From Pigmentiphaga sp. (GTDB lineage: Bacteria > Pseudomonadota > Gammaproteobacteria > Burkholderiales > Burkholderiaceae_B), in the NCBI GenBank assembly GCA_023228945.1, contig JALOAI010000010.1:108701-172700 (forward strand): a stretch of DNA of 64,000 nucleotides, written 5' to 3'. The notes below the pieces were generated by a model. That model had not been told where the DNA came from and did not search any database. It saw only the letters and a program-made list of their open reading frames with translations. The position numbers and the translations under genes are program-made. The first letter of the stretch is position 1. The number at the start of each line of letters is the position of its first letter. Below, piece after piece: positions 25,708 through 33,601 of this stretch.

Positions 25708-28380
25708 CTAGCCCACCACGTTGACCAGTTTGCCGGGTACCACGATCACCCGCTTCACGGGCCGGCCTTCAAGGAAGCGGCCCACCGCTTCGTGCTGGCG
25801 GGCCTGGGCCTCGATGTCGTCCTTGCCGGCGCTCGCGGCCACCGACAGGGAGCCGCGCAGTTTGCCGTTGACTTGCAGCACGAGCTCCACTTCGTCGAGC
25901 GCCAGCGCGGCGTCTTCGACCTCTGGCCAGGGTGCGTCGAGGAGGTCGCCGTGCGCCTGGGCATAGCCCAGTTCGCGCCAGAGATTCCAGCAAATGTGGG
26001 GCACCACCGGATAGAGCATGCGCAGCAGGATGGACAGGCTCTCGGCCAGCGCGGCGTCGGCGAGGTCGGCCGGCGCGTCGTCGAGTTCGGCATGTTCCAG
26101 GGTGTTGAGCACTTTCATGCCGGCCGACACCACGGTGTTGTACTGCATGCGCTGGTAGTCGTAGTCGGCCTGGCGCAGCAGGCTGTGCACGTCGTGGCGC
26201 AGGCGCTTGAGCTTGGCGGGCGCGGTCGAGAAATCGGCGTTGGCCGGCGCGGCCAACAGGCGTTCGCGCTGCTGGTACGACCAGCTCCAGAGCCGGCGCA
26301 GGAAGCGGTGCGAGCCTTCCAGGGCGGTGTCGGACCATTCCAGGGTTTGTTCCGGCGGGCTGGCGAACATGACGAACAGCCGCGCGGTGTCGGCGCCCTG
26401 GGCGTCGATGATGGCCTGCGGATCGACGCCGTTGTTCTTGGACTTGGACATCGTGCCGATGCCGCCGTAGTCGACCGCGGAGCCGTCGCGCTTGAGGCGG
26501 GCGCCGACGATGGCGCCCTTGTCGTCGTGGATGTCCTCGACGTCTTCCGGCCAGAAGTATTCGATGCCGCCGTTGGCCGTGCGCCGCGAGTAGATGTGGT
26601 TGAGCACCATGCCCTGGCACAGCAGGCGGGTGAAGGGTTCGTCGAACTTCACCAGGCCGAGGTCGCGCATGACCTTGGTCCAGAAGCGGGCGTACAGCAG
26701 GTGGAGCACCGCGTGTTCGATGCCGCCGATGTATTGGTCCATCGGCATCCAGTAATCGTTGCGGGCATCGACCATGGCCTCGGCGTTGTCGGGCGAGGCG
26801 TAGCGCATGAAGTACCAGGACGAATCCACGAAGGTGTCCATGGTGTCGGTTTCACGGCGCGCGTCCCGGCCGCATTTGGGGCACCGGCACTTGAGGAAGG
26901 GCTCGTGCTTGGTCAGCGGGTTGCCGCTGCCGTCGGGAATGAGTTCGGCGGGCAGCACCACCGGCAGGTCTTGCTCGGGCACCGGAACCGGGCCGCAGTC
27001 CGGGCAGTGGATGATAGGGATGGGCGTGCCCCAGTAGCGCTGGCGCGAGATGCCCCAGTCGCGCAGGCGGTAGGTGGTTTGCTTTTCGCCGAGGCCCATG
27101 CCGGCGAGCTCGGCGGCGACGGCGTCGACGGTGCCGGCGTAATCCAGGCCGTCGAAGCGGCCGGAGTGGATGGTGCGGCCGGGGCGGTCGGCGCCGGGTT
27201 TGGCGCCGTAGTGCTCCTGCCAGGCTTCGGTATCGAAGCGGGCGCCGTCGATCTCGATGACTTGCTGGATCGGCAGGCCGTATTTGCGGGCAAAGGCGAA
27301 GTCGCGTTCGTCGTGGGCGGGCACGCCCATCACGGCGCCGTCGCCGTAGCTCATGAGCACGTAGTTGCCAACCCAGATTTCCACGGCCTGGCCGGTGAGC
27401 GGATGGGTGACGAAGAGGCCGGTGGGCACGCCTTCCTTGTCGCGCGCGGCCATTTCGGCTTCGGAAACGCCACCTTGGCGGCAGTGTTCGATGAAGGCGG
27501 CGACTTCGGGGCGGCTTCGGGCGGCGTGGGCGGCCAGGGGGTGTTCGGGGGCTACGGCGCAGAAGGTGACACCCATGATGGTGTCGGCGCGCGTGGTGAA
27601 CACGTACATCCGGCCGTCCTGGATGAGCTGGCCGGAGTCGTCGCGGATGTCGTGGGTGAAGGCAAAGCGCACGCCTTCGCTCTTGCCGATCCAGTGCTCC
27701 TGCATCAGCCGCACGCGCTCGGGCCAGCCCGGCAGGTCGTGCTTGACCGCCTGGAGGAGCTCTTCGGCGTAGTCGGTGATGCGCAGGTAGTAGCCAGGGA
27801 TCTCGCGTTTTTCAACCAGGGCGCCGGAGCGCCACCCGCGGCCGTCGATGACTTGTTCGTTGGCGAGGACGGTTTGGTCGACAGGGTCCCAGTTGACGAC
27901 CTGGGTTTTGCGGTAGGCGATGCCTTTGTCGAGCATCTTGAGGAACAGCCATTGGTTCCATTTGTAGTACGCCGGATCGCAGGCGGCGATCTCGCGCGAC
28001 CAGTCGATGGCCAGGCCCATGGCGTTCATCTGCCGTTTCATATAGGCGATGTTGTCGTAGGTCCATTGAGCCGGCGGGACTTTGGATTTGATGGCGGCGT
28101 TTTCGGCCGGCATGCCGAAGGCGTCCCAGCCCATGGGCATGAGAACGTTGTAGCCGCGCATGCGCAACTGACGCGCCATCATGTCGTTGATGGTGTAGTT
28201 GCGCACGTGCCCCATGTGCAGCTTGCCGCTGGGATAGGGCAGCATCGAGCAGGCGTAGAACTTGGGCTTTTCGGTGCCGTCGGGACGGCGGGCGTGTTCT
28301 ACCGTGCGATAGGCCTGGGTGTCGTTCCAGTGTTGCTGGGCGGCGGTTTCCAGGGCGGCGGGATCGTAGCGTTCCTGCAT
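25708..28380 (-). CDS. leuS: leucyl-tRNA synthetase
   Basis: 890 residues. Class I signatures are present: HIGH as PYPSGKLHMGH and KMSKS as TMSKSKNNGVDP, with the editing domain between them and a zinc-type Cys cluster CRCPKCG. The start MQERYDPAALE is the conserved beginning; the frame runs upstream through a 13-bp tandem repeat and is not coding there. It heads the leuS-lptE-holA-proA-hemJ run. Confidence 0.97.
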   Translation of the reverse strand: MQERYDPAALETAAQQHWNDTQAYRTVEHARRPDGTEKPKFYACSMLPYPSGKLHMGHVRNYTINDMMARQLRMRGYNVLMPMGWDAFGMPAENAAIKSKVPPAQWTYDNIAYMKRQMNAMGLAIDWSREIAACDPAYYKWNQWLFLKMLDKGIAYRKTQVVNWDPVDQTVLANEQVIDGRGWRSGALVEKREIPGYYLRITDYAEELLQAVKHDLPGWPERVRLMQEHWIGKSEGVRFAFTHDIRDDSGQLIQDGRMYVFTTRADTIMGVTFCAVAPEHPLAAHAARSRPEVAAFIEHCRQGGVSEAEMAARDKEGVPTGLFVTHPLTGQAVEIWVGNYVLMSYGDGAVMGVPAHDERDFAFARKYGLPIQQVIEIDGARFDTEAWQEHYGAKPGADRPGRTIHSGRFDGLDYAGTVDAVAAELAGMGLGEKQTTYRLRDWGISRQRYWGTPIPIIHCPDCGPVPVPEQDLPVVLPAELIPDGSGNPLTKHEPFLKCRCPKCGRDARRETDTMDTFVDSSWYFMRYASPDNAEAMVDARNDYWMPMDQYIGGIEHAVLHLLYARFWTKVMRDLGLVKFDEPFTRLLCQGMVLNHIYSRRTANGGIEYFWPEDVEDIHDDKGAIVGARLKRDGSAVDYGGIGTMSKSKNNGVDPQAIIDAQGADTARLFVMFASPPEQTLEWSDTALEGSHRFLRRLWSWSYQQRERLLAAPANADFSTAPAKLKRLRHDVHSLLRQADYDYQRMQYNTVVSAGMKVLNTLEHAELDDAPADLADAALAESLSILLRMLYPVVPHICWNLWRELGYAQAHGDLLDAPWPEVEDAALALDEVELVLQVNGKLRGSLSVAASAGKDDIEAQARQHEAVGRFLEGRPVKRVIVVPGKLVNVVG

Positions 28381-28484
28381 GGCGGCGTCGGGGAAGGGCA
28401 GGCGGGCGGTGGCCGGTCTGCGAGGGGAAGAGGGAAACGGTGGATTATACCGAGCGGGGGGGGCGGGGGGCTTCCCCGGGGTGT

Positions 28485-28562
28485 TTCCCAGGAACGCTTC
28501 CCAGGAACGCTTCCCAGGAACGCTTCCCAGGAACGCTTCCCAGGAACGCTTCCCAGGAGCGT
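28485..28562. repeat. 13-bp tandem repeat array upstream of leuS
   Basis: Five perfect copies and one variant of TTCCCAGGAACGC run head to tail. Each copy boundary forms the palindrome GGAACGCTTCC. The array lies 105-182 bp before the leuS start, in its likely promoter or leader. A 13-bp unit is not a multiple of three, which agrees with a non-coding role. Confidence 0.9.
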
Positions 28563-28608
28563 ACCGTAACGGTCTTGCTGGCGGCACGAGCTTGGCGTTC
28601 TTGAGGCG

Positions 28609-28827
28609 CCGCGCGTCCGGCCCCCGGGGGCTTGGGCAGTCGAGCGGTCTGTCCGCTGCGCGACCAGACTCCCCGCGTCCCGCGCCGTCGTGCGGGCGGC
28701 GGGCAAACTCGCCCTGATCCGCCTACGGCGGCTCAGGACTCAAACAGTGCCCGCCGATTTCCCCCGCCCGACGACACGGGCCACGGCGCTCTCCAATGTC
28801 CCAAGCCCCCGGGGGCCGGACGCGCGG
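28609..28827. repeat. perfect 28-bp inverted repeat bounding a 219-bp segment
   Basis: The arms 28609-28636 and 28800-28827 are exact reverse complements and each contains the internal palindrome GCCCCCGGGGGC. The 163 bp between show no gene. The layout fits a small non-autonomous element or an interspersed repeat pair, but no target duplication is evident at the outer ends. Confidence 0.75.
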
Positions 28828-28992
28828 CTCGGGGTGGCGCGGGTTCGGGGCAGGAGCGCGCCGAGGGCGGTGCGGGGTTGGGTGTCTTTCACTCTGCCCT
28901 CGGCGTGGCTCGGTCGCCGCCCGCTGTCCGCGACTGTCTTTCTTACGAATCCGGCAATCATCAGTGTCGGATTCTTCGGCGAGTTGGCTGGC

Positions 28993-29433
28993 TCAGTCGT
29001 TCATTTCAGGTGGGATGACTTCCAGCTCGGCCAGGCGGGCGCGCCAGGCGACGGGCACGGGCACGCCTTTGCGGGCTTCGACGTCGGCATAGACATACAG
29101 CAGCTCGCCACTCACCAGCAGTTGCTCACCGCGGAAAGCGGCGGCGGCGAAGTTCATGCTGCTGCGGCCGATGCGCACGCAACGAACGCCGATGTCGAGC
29201 TCGTCGTCGAATTCGGCGGAGGCCAGGAAGTCGAGGGTGGTGCGGCGCAGGAAGAGTTCGATGCCTTGTTCGGCCTGCTGCACGGGCGTGGGCAGTAGGG
29301 TGTGGCGCCAGTATTCGGTAAAGCCGACGTCGAAATACAGCAGGTAGTTGCCGTTGAAGACGACTTTCTGCATGTCCACTTCCGCCCAGCGTACGCGCAG
29401 GGGGTGGAAGAAAGCGAAGTCGGTGCGTTGCAT
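28993..29433 (-). CDS. acyl-CoA thioesterase, hotdog fold (YbgC/4HBT family)
   Basis: 146 residues. The hotdog motif RVRWAEVDMQKVVFNGNYLLYF is seen at 13-34 with the catalytic Asp of the 4-hydroxybenzoyl-CoA thioesterase type. It presumably hydrolyses short or aromatic acyl-CoA; the substrate is open. It stands alone on the minus strand between two long gaps. Confidence 0.88.
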   Translation of the reverse strand: MQRTDFAFFHPLRVRWAEVDMQKVVFNGNYLLYFDVGFTEYWRHTLLPTPVQQAEQGIELFLRRTTLDFLASAEFDDELDIGVRCVRIGRSSMNFAAAAFRGEQLLVSGELLYVYADVEARKGVPVPVAWRARLAELEVIPPEMND

Positions 29434-29704
29434 GGCGTGTCTATGAGCGTCTTCGGCCTGTGGCGTTGAACGGACGAAGCCGGCGGTAGCGCTGGTTCGC
29501 CGCCACGCGAGGGCTCGACGCTCATCCTCCGTGAGTGATATCGATCTGTGGATCTGTGATCTTACCTTTCACGGCAGGGGAACGTTTGCCATGGCGCTGG
29601 CCGCGACTTGTCGACCGCTTCCATTCGTCCGGTCTGGGGCCCGGCCGGCGGGTGGGGTGGCGCCGGGGCAGGGCGCGCTGCCCCATTGGGGGTTCAGGGG
29701 CGTC

Positions 29705-31060
29705 TCATGCTTTCCACAGAGTCCTCAGGCGGGCGACGGCCGCGCGCTGGGTGAGGATGTCGGGATAATGGATGGCCACGTTGTTTTCCACCACCACCGG
29801 ATCCGCCGCGGGACGGGGGTTACCGTTCTTGTCTTTACCCACCTGGATGCTGTTGATGCCATACCATTCTTCGTCGGCACAACCCCCGGGGAACTCGCCG
29901 GCCGTGCAGCTCGAGTGGCCATCGTGCTGGGTAATGTTGCCCGCCTTCCACCATTCGTCGGCCCACGAGAAAACGTATCCTCCCGAGCATAGGTTCATCC
30001 CGTGATGCTTGACGATGTCTTTCCAGTGGACTTCGAGGTAATCGGCCTGGGCCTTGGCTTTGTTGGGCAGCTCAACCGGGTTCGCACCGTTGCGGGTGGA
30101 GGCGGGGCAGCCGAACTCGGTGATCAGGAAGGGGCGGTCCGGCAAGCCGGTGGTCTTGAACTTGGCGTCGTAGTCTGTGAACAAGGTGTCGAAGCCGGCG
30201 TTCACCGTGCCGCGATAAGAGTTCAGCCCGATGACGTCCAGGTGCGGCAGACCCTTGCCGATGGCGGGATTGACGAGCTGGTCGATGATGGGGGGAATGT
30301 CGTGGATGGCGGTCTTGACCAGCTTGTCGGGTGCCCAGCTTTTTACCTTCCGGGCGAGGTCGTCCATCCAGGCCCAGAAGTCCGGCAACTGGGTGTTCTC
30401 GTTGTAGACGTCGGTTTCGTTGCCGATGGTGAAGCCGATGAGCGCGGGATGCTTGCCCAACTCCTCGCAGAGCAGCCGGTAGCCCTGTTCGATGCGGGGG
30501 CGGTCGCTGCTGCTCATGGCCTGTTTCGGGGTCATGGGGTAGGCCAGCCAAACATAAATACCCTGCTTGGCGCAGAGGTCCATGAATTTGCCATGGTACT
30601 GGCGGCCGGAGTTGGAGTCCCAGGGAATCGCCCAGGGCGACGCCATGTACAGACGTATGCTGTTGCAGCCCATGCCATGGAGCACGCTCAGATCACGGGT
30701 GAATAGCGCTTCCCAGAAGTCGCTGAAGTGATCCCCGCCGGGTTCGCGGCCGGCCTCGGCCCCGATGGGGACGGGCGAATAGCACATGCCTTTGGCAAAG
30801 AACTCCTTGCCGTTGAGCAGGATCTTGCGGTCTTTCACGGTGAAGATGCTGGATGCCGGGCCGCCGGATTGGGGGGGAGGCGTGGTATCCGGGGGTGGTT
30901 CGGAAGTGACCGGAACGGGGTCGTTGTCGTCTCCACCGCAGGCCGACAGCAGCATGGGGCTGGCGGAAGCCGCCAAGGCGGTGCCGAGCAGGCGGCGGCG
31001 AAGCACGGCGTGGGCGTCCAGCTCGGTGGGGTTGCCGGCCGGGTTCTTATTGGACTTCAT
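29705..31060 (-). CDS. exported lipoprotein glycoside hydrolase, clan GH-A (cellulase/GH5/GH72-like)
   Basis: 451 residues. A twin-Arg-like LRRRLLGTALAAS leader ends in lipobox LLSAC (Cys41), followed by a Pro/Thr linker (45-68). The TIM-barrel domain begins FFAKGMCYSPVP and carries the acid/base Glu in IGNETDVYN and the nucleophile Glu in LITEFGCP, the spacing of GH-A retaining enzymes. Several Cys residues (CSGGYVFSW, SSCTAGEFPGGC) may form disulfides. It may trim beta-glucan at the cell surface; the family and substrate are inferred only. It looks monocistronic. Confidence 0.78.
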   Translation of the reverse strand: MKSNKNPAGNPTELDAHAVLRRRLLGTALAASASPMLLSACGGDDNDPVPVTSEPPPDTTPPPQSGGPASSIFTVKDRKILLNGKEFFAKGMCYSPVPIGAEAGREPGGDHFSDFWEALFTRDLSVLHGMGCNSIRLYMASPWAIPWDSNSGRQYHGKFMDLCAKQGIYVWLAYPMTPKQAMSSSDRPRIEQGYRLLCEELGKHPALIGFTIGNETDVYNENTQLPDFWAWMDDLARKVKSWAPDKLVKTAIHDIPPIIDQLVNPAIGKGLPHLDVIGLNSYRGTVNAGFDTLFTDYDAKFKTTGLPDRPFLITEFGCPASTRNGANPVELPNKAKAQADYLEVHWKDIVKHHGMNLCSGGYVFSWADEWWKAGNITQHDGHSSCTAGEFPGGCADEEWYGINSIQVGKDKNGNPRPAADPVVVENNVAIHYPDILTQRAAVARLRTLWKA

Positions 31061-31141
31061 GAGGGGCTCCGTCTCGTTGGAGTTTCAAACGTATCCGCCA
31101 CCGCATTATGCCGAGGCGCCGGCGGCGTGATAACCCTCTAA

Positions 31142-31984
31142 TCAGGGGGAGGGCGCCGCGCCATCCGGTGCCGATGGCTGCCGCCCCAGCCACAGTGCCA
31201 TCAAGGCCGCGCGGTTATGCACGGCATACTTGCGGAAGATGCGGCTGACGTACTCATGGGTGGTGTAGGGGCTTTGGCCCAATGAGGCGGCGATCTGTTT
31301 TTCCGACAGGCCCTGCAGCAGGCCTTGCAGCACGGCATGCTCGGTGCGCGTCAGCGGCGAAGCCGACAACAGCAGGCCATGGCCCAACATTTGCTGGCGA
31401 TGAAACCAGCGCAGGCCGCGCAGCGCATAGGCCATGGCGTCGCGCTCCGCTTCGGAGAAGCCCGGCTGGCGATGGTTGCGATACACGCCGAAGTAGATTT
31501 CGCTGTCGGCGTTGATGGGCACGCCCGCCCAGATCGCGTCGTGGTGCCCGAGCGCAAGGTAATAGGCGTGGTAATAGTCGCCCTCGAACCACGATGGCGG
31601 CACCAGGTCGCACAGCCGGTGGGTGCGGTAGCGGCCCGCCGTGCGGACGTTGTGGATGGTGGTGGCGTCGACATGGCCCGATTCGAGCAGCCGCCTTTGT
31701 TCTTCGGCGGCCTGCTCGAGCCGGCCGGTGGGATGCAGATGATGGATCAAGCGCGGGCGCCAGCCGAGCACCGGGTCGGCCGGATGGGGGGCGCCCATGC
31801 GCACCGCGCCCACCCAGGTGGCGTTGGCGCCGCCCGCCAGCTGGCACAGGCCGGCCAGCAGATGATCACGCGCCTCCACCACGCAGGCGGCGTCGAGGTC
31901 GGCCAGCTCGTCCCACAATTGATGGATCATGGCCAGCCGGCGAGCGTTCGGAAGGACACTGGGCGAAGCGTCTTCCGTGGCCAT
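31142..31984 (-). CDS. LuxR-family transcriptional regulator
   Basis: 280 residues. The C-terminal GerE/LuxR helix-turn-helix is at about 210-270: LTRTEHAVLQGLLQGLSEKQIAASLG then TTHEYVSRIFRKYAVHNR. The first 200 residues form an unassigned sensing region with several His and Trp residues and no receiver signature or autoinducer pocket that I can recognise. It follows the M50 protease gene by 15 bp and may be the distal gene of the alaS run. Confidence 0.85.
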   Translation of the reverse strand: MATEDASPSVLPNARRLAMIHQLWDELADLDAACVVEARDHLLAGLCQLAGGANATWVGAVRMGAPHPADPVLGWRPRLIHHLHPTGRLEQAAEEQRRLLESGHVDATTIHNVRTAGRYRTHRLCDLVPPSWFEGDYYHAYYLALGHHDAIWAGVPINADSEIYFGVYRNHRQPGFSEAERDAMAYALRGLRWFHRQQMLGHGLLLSASPLTRTEHAVLQGLLQGLSEKQIAASLGQSPYTTHEYVSRIFRKYAVHNRAALMALWLGRQPSAPDGAAPSP

Positions 31985-31999
31985 GGCTGACGGTATGGC

Positions 32000-32647
32000 T
32001 TACAGAAACCAGCGCACCACTTCCATGCCCAGCCGCAGCAGCGGCATCAGCAGGGTGGTGAGCACGCCGGTGACCAGCAGCACCAGCAGGATCGGCAGGC
32101 CGTAGGGCTCGATCTTGGAGTATTGCCAGGCCAGGCGATGGGGCAGCAGGCTGAACAGGATGCGGCCGCCGTCGAGCGGCAGTAGCGGCAAGAGATTGAG
32201 AGCCATCAGGATCAGGTTGATATTGATCCCGGCGATGGCCATCTGGATGAAAAAGGACTCCGGCCCCTGGCTGCCGGCCATGAAGCGTAGCGAGAGCGCC
32301 CAGAGAATGGCCATGAAGAGGTTGGCGCCGGGGCCGGCCAGCGCCACCCAGAGCATGTCGCGCTTGGGGTGCCGCAAGCGCCCGAAATCCACCGGCACCG
32401 GCTTGGCCCAGCCGAACAGCAGGCCGGCGCCGCCGAACAGCTTGCTCATGAGCAGGATGGCGGCGGGCACGAGGATGGTGCCGATGGGATCGATGTGCGG
32501 CACGGGGTTGAGGGTGACTCGCCCGGCCAGAGTGGCGGTGTTGTCACCGAACAGCCGGGCCACGTAGCCGTGGGCGGCCTCATGCAAGGTGATGGCGAAA
32601 ATCACCGGAATGGCGTAAACCGCGATGGTTTGGATGAGGTCTTGCAT
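32000..32647 (-). CDS. site-2-protease-family zinc metallopeptidase (M50)
   Basis: 215 residues with five or six membrane helices. The zinc motif HEAAH is at residues 22-26 and the third ligand lies in NLLPLLPLDGG near 165, placing the active site in the membrane as in site-2 proteases (rhomboid-like YwhC subgroup). Substrate unknown. It is located between sua5-like and LuxR genes. Confidence 0.9.
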   Translation of the reverse strand: MQDLIQTIAVYAIPVIFAITLHEAAHGYVARLFGDNTATLAGRVTLNPVPHIDPIGTILVPAAILLMSKLFGGAGLLFGWAKPVPVDFGRLRHPKRDMLWVALAGPGANLFMAILWALSLRFMAGSQGPESFFIQMAIAGININLILMALNLLPLLPLDGGRILFSLLPHRLAWQYSKIEPYGLPILLVLLVTGVLTTLLMPLLRLGMEVVRWFL

Positions 32648-32673
32648 GAGGAGGTCGTCGGCGGGCTCGAGGG

Positions 32674-33297
32674 TCAGGCGATGAGGCCCAGGCGGCTGGC
32701 GTCGCCGCGGCCTTGCCGCACCAGGACGGGTTCCGGCCCGGTGAGGTCGATCATGGTGGTGGCTTCGCCGGGGCAGCGTCCTTCGATCACGCCGGCCAGT
32801 GCCTTGCCGAAACGATCGCGGATCTCCTCGGCATCCTGCAGGGGCTCGGTTTCGCCCACGGGCGTGAGGGTGCTGGAAAGCAGGGGTCCGGTTTCGGTCA
32901 GCAGGGCGCGCAGAACGACGTGGTCGGGCACCCGCAGGCCGATGGTCTTGCGCGACGGGTGCGCCAGCCGCCGCGGGACTTCGCGGGTGGCTTCCATGAT
33001 GAAGGTGAAGGGGCCCGGCATGGCCAGTTTGAGCCAGCGGTACTGCCGGTTGTCGACGCGGGCCAGCTTGCCCAGCTCGGAGAGGTCGGGTACCAGCAAG
33101 GCCAGCAACTGGCGTTCGTCGAGGCCGCGCAACTGGCGGATGACCTCCACCGCGTGCTTGTCGTCGATCGCCGCCACCAGGGCGTAGTGCGAATCCGTGG
33201 GCACCGCGAGCACGCCGCCTTCGCGTATGAGGTCGGCGGCCTGTTTGATCAGCCGTGACTGCGGATTGTCGGGATGGATCGAGAAAAACTGGGCCAT
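32674..33297 (-). CDS. Sua5/YciO/YrdC-family L-threonylcarbamoyladenylate synthase-like protein
   Basis: 207 residues, a YciO/YrdC-type single domain. The characteristic strand-loop VLAVPTDSHYALVAAI near 30 and MPGPFTFIMEAT near 93 are present, and SSTLTPVGETEPL near 140 is the nucleotide-binding part. YrdC-type enzymes make threonylcarbamoyl-AMP for tRNA t6A37. The sequence resembles YciO more than TsaC, so the exact activity is uncertain. Confidence 0.85.
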   Translation of the reverse strand: MAQFFSIHPDNPQSRLIKQAADLIREGGVLAVPTDSHYALVAAIDDKHAVEVIRQLRGLDERQLLALLVPDLSELGKLARVDNRQYRWLKLAMPGPFTFIMEATREVPRRLAHPSRKTIGLRVPDHVVLRALLTETGPLLSSTLTPVGETEPLQDAEEIRDRFGKALAGVIEGRCPGEATTMIDLTGPEPVLVRQGRGDASRLGLIA

Positions 33298-33335
33298 GTC
33301 ATCCTCCGGTCTGTACGCCGCCACCCCAAAAGGGG

Positions 33336-33593
33336 TCAGCGTCGTCGCAGGTAGTGGGTGAAGTGGGGGGGCTCGGCCTGCTGGTGCAGCAGGGCATTGC
33401 CCGTTTGCCGGCAAAACGCCTGGAAATCGGCGATGGAGTTGGGGTCGGTGGCGAGCACGCACAGGACCTGGCCGCTGCTCAGGCCCGCCAGCGCCTTTTT
33501 GGCGCGCAGGATGGGCAGCGGGCACAGCAACCCGCTGGTGTCGATCTCGACGTCGGCGACAGGGGGGTCGGGGGCGGCAACCGGTTCGGTCAT
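33336..33593 (-). CDS. TusA-family sulfur carrier protein
   Basis: 85 residues. The signature DTSGLLCPLPILRAKKAL carries the persulfide Cys24. TusA-like proteins relay sulfane sulfur for tRNA thiolation or other sulfur transfers. The gene is 8 bp after alaS, on the same strand, so it is co-transcribed with it. Confidence 0.9.
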   Translation of the reverse strand: MTEPVAAPDPPVADVEIDTSGLLCPLPILRAKKALAGLSSGQVLCVLATDPNSIADFQAFCRQTGNALLHQQAEPPHFTHYLRRR

Positions 33594-33601
33594 GGCGGGC
33601 C

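Larger units (their letters stand above)
28381..28992. other. 612-bp gene-free interval upstream of leuS
   Basis: No frame here has convincing coding character. It contains the 13-bp array (28485-28562), a 28-bp perfect inverted repeat (28609-28636 and 28800-28827) and a small hairpin CCGCC-TAC-GGCGG near 28720-28732 with CTGA/TCAG flanks. The leuS promoter must be in its left part. Confidence 0.7.

Noticed and set aside
28485..28562. CRISPR-like array
   Set aside because: The 13-bp units are directly adjacent with no spacers, so it is a tandem repeat and not a CRISPR. No cas genes or spaced repeats were seen elsewhere.
29443..29525. 9-bp inverted repeat ATGAGCGTC/GACGCTCAT upstream of the thioesterase
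   Set aside because: Arms are 65 bp apart with no further symmetry; likely chance in a 270-bp gap.
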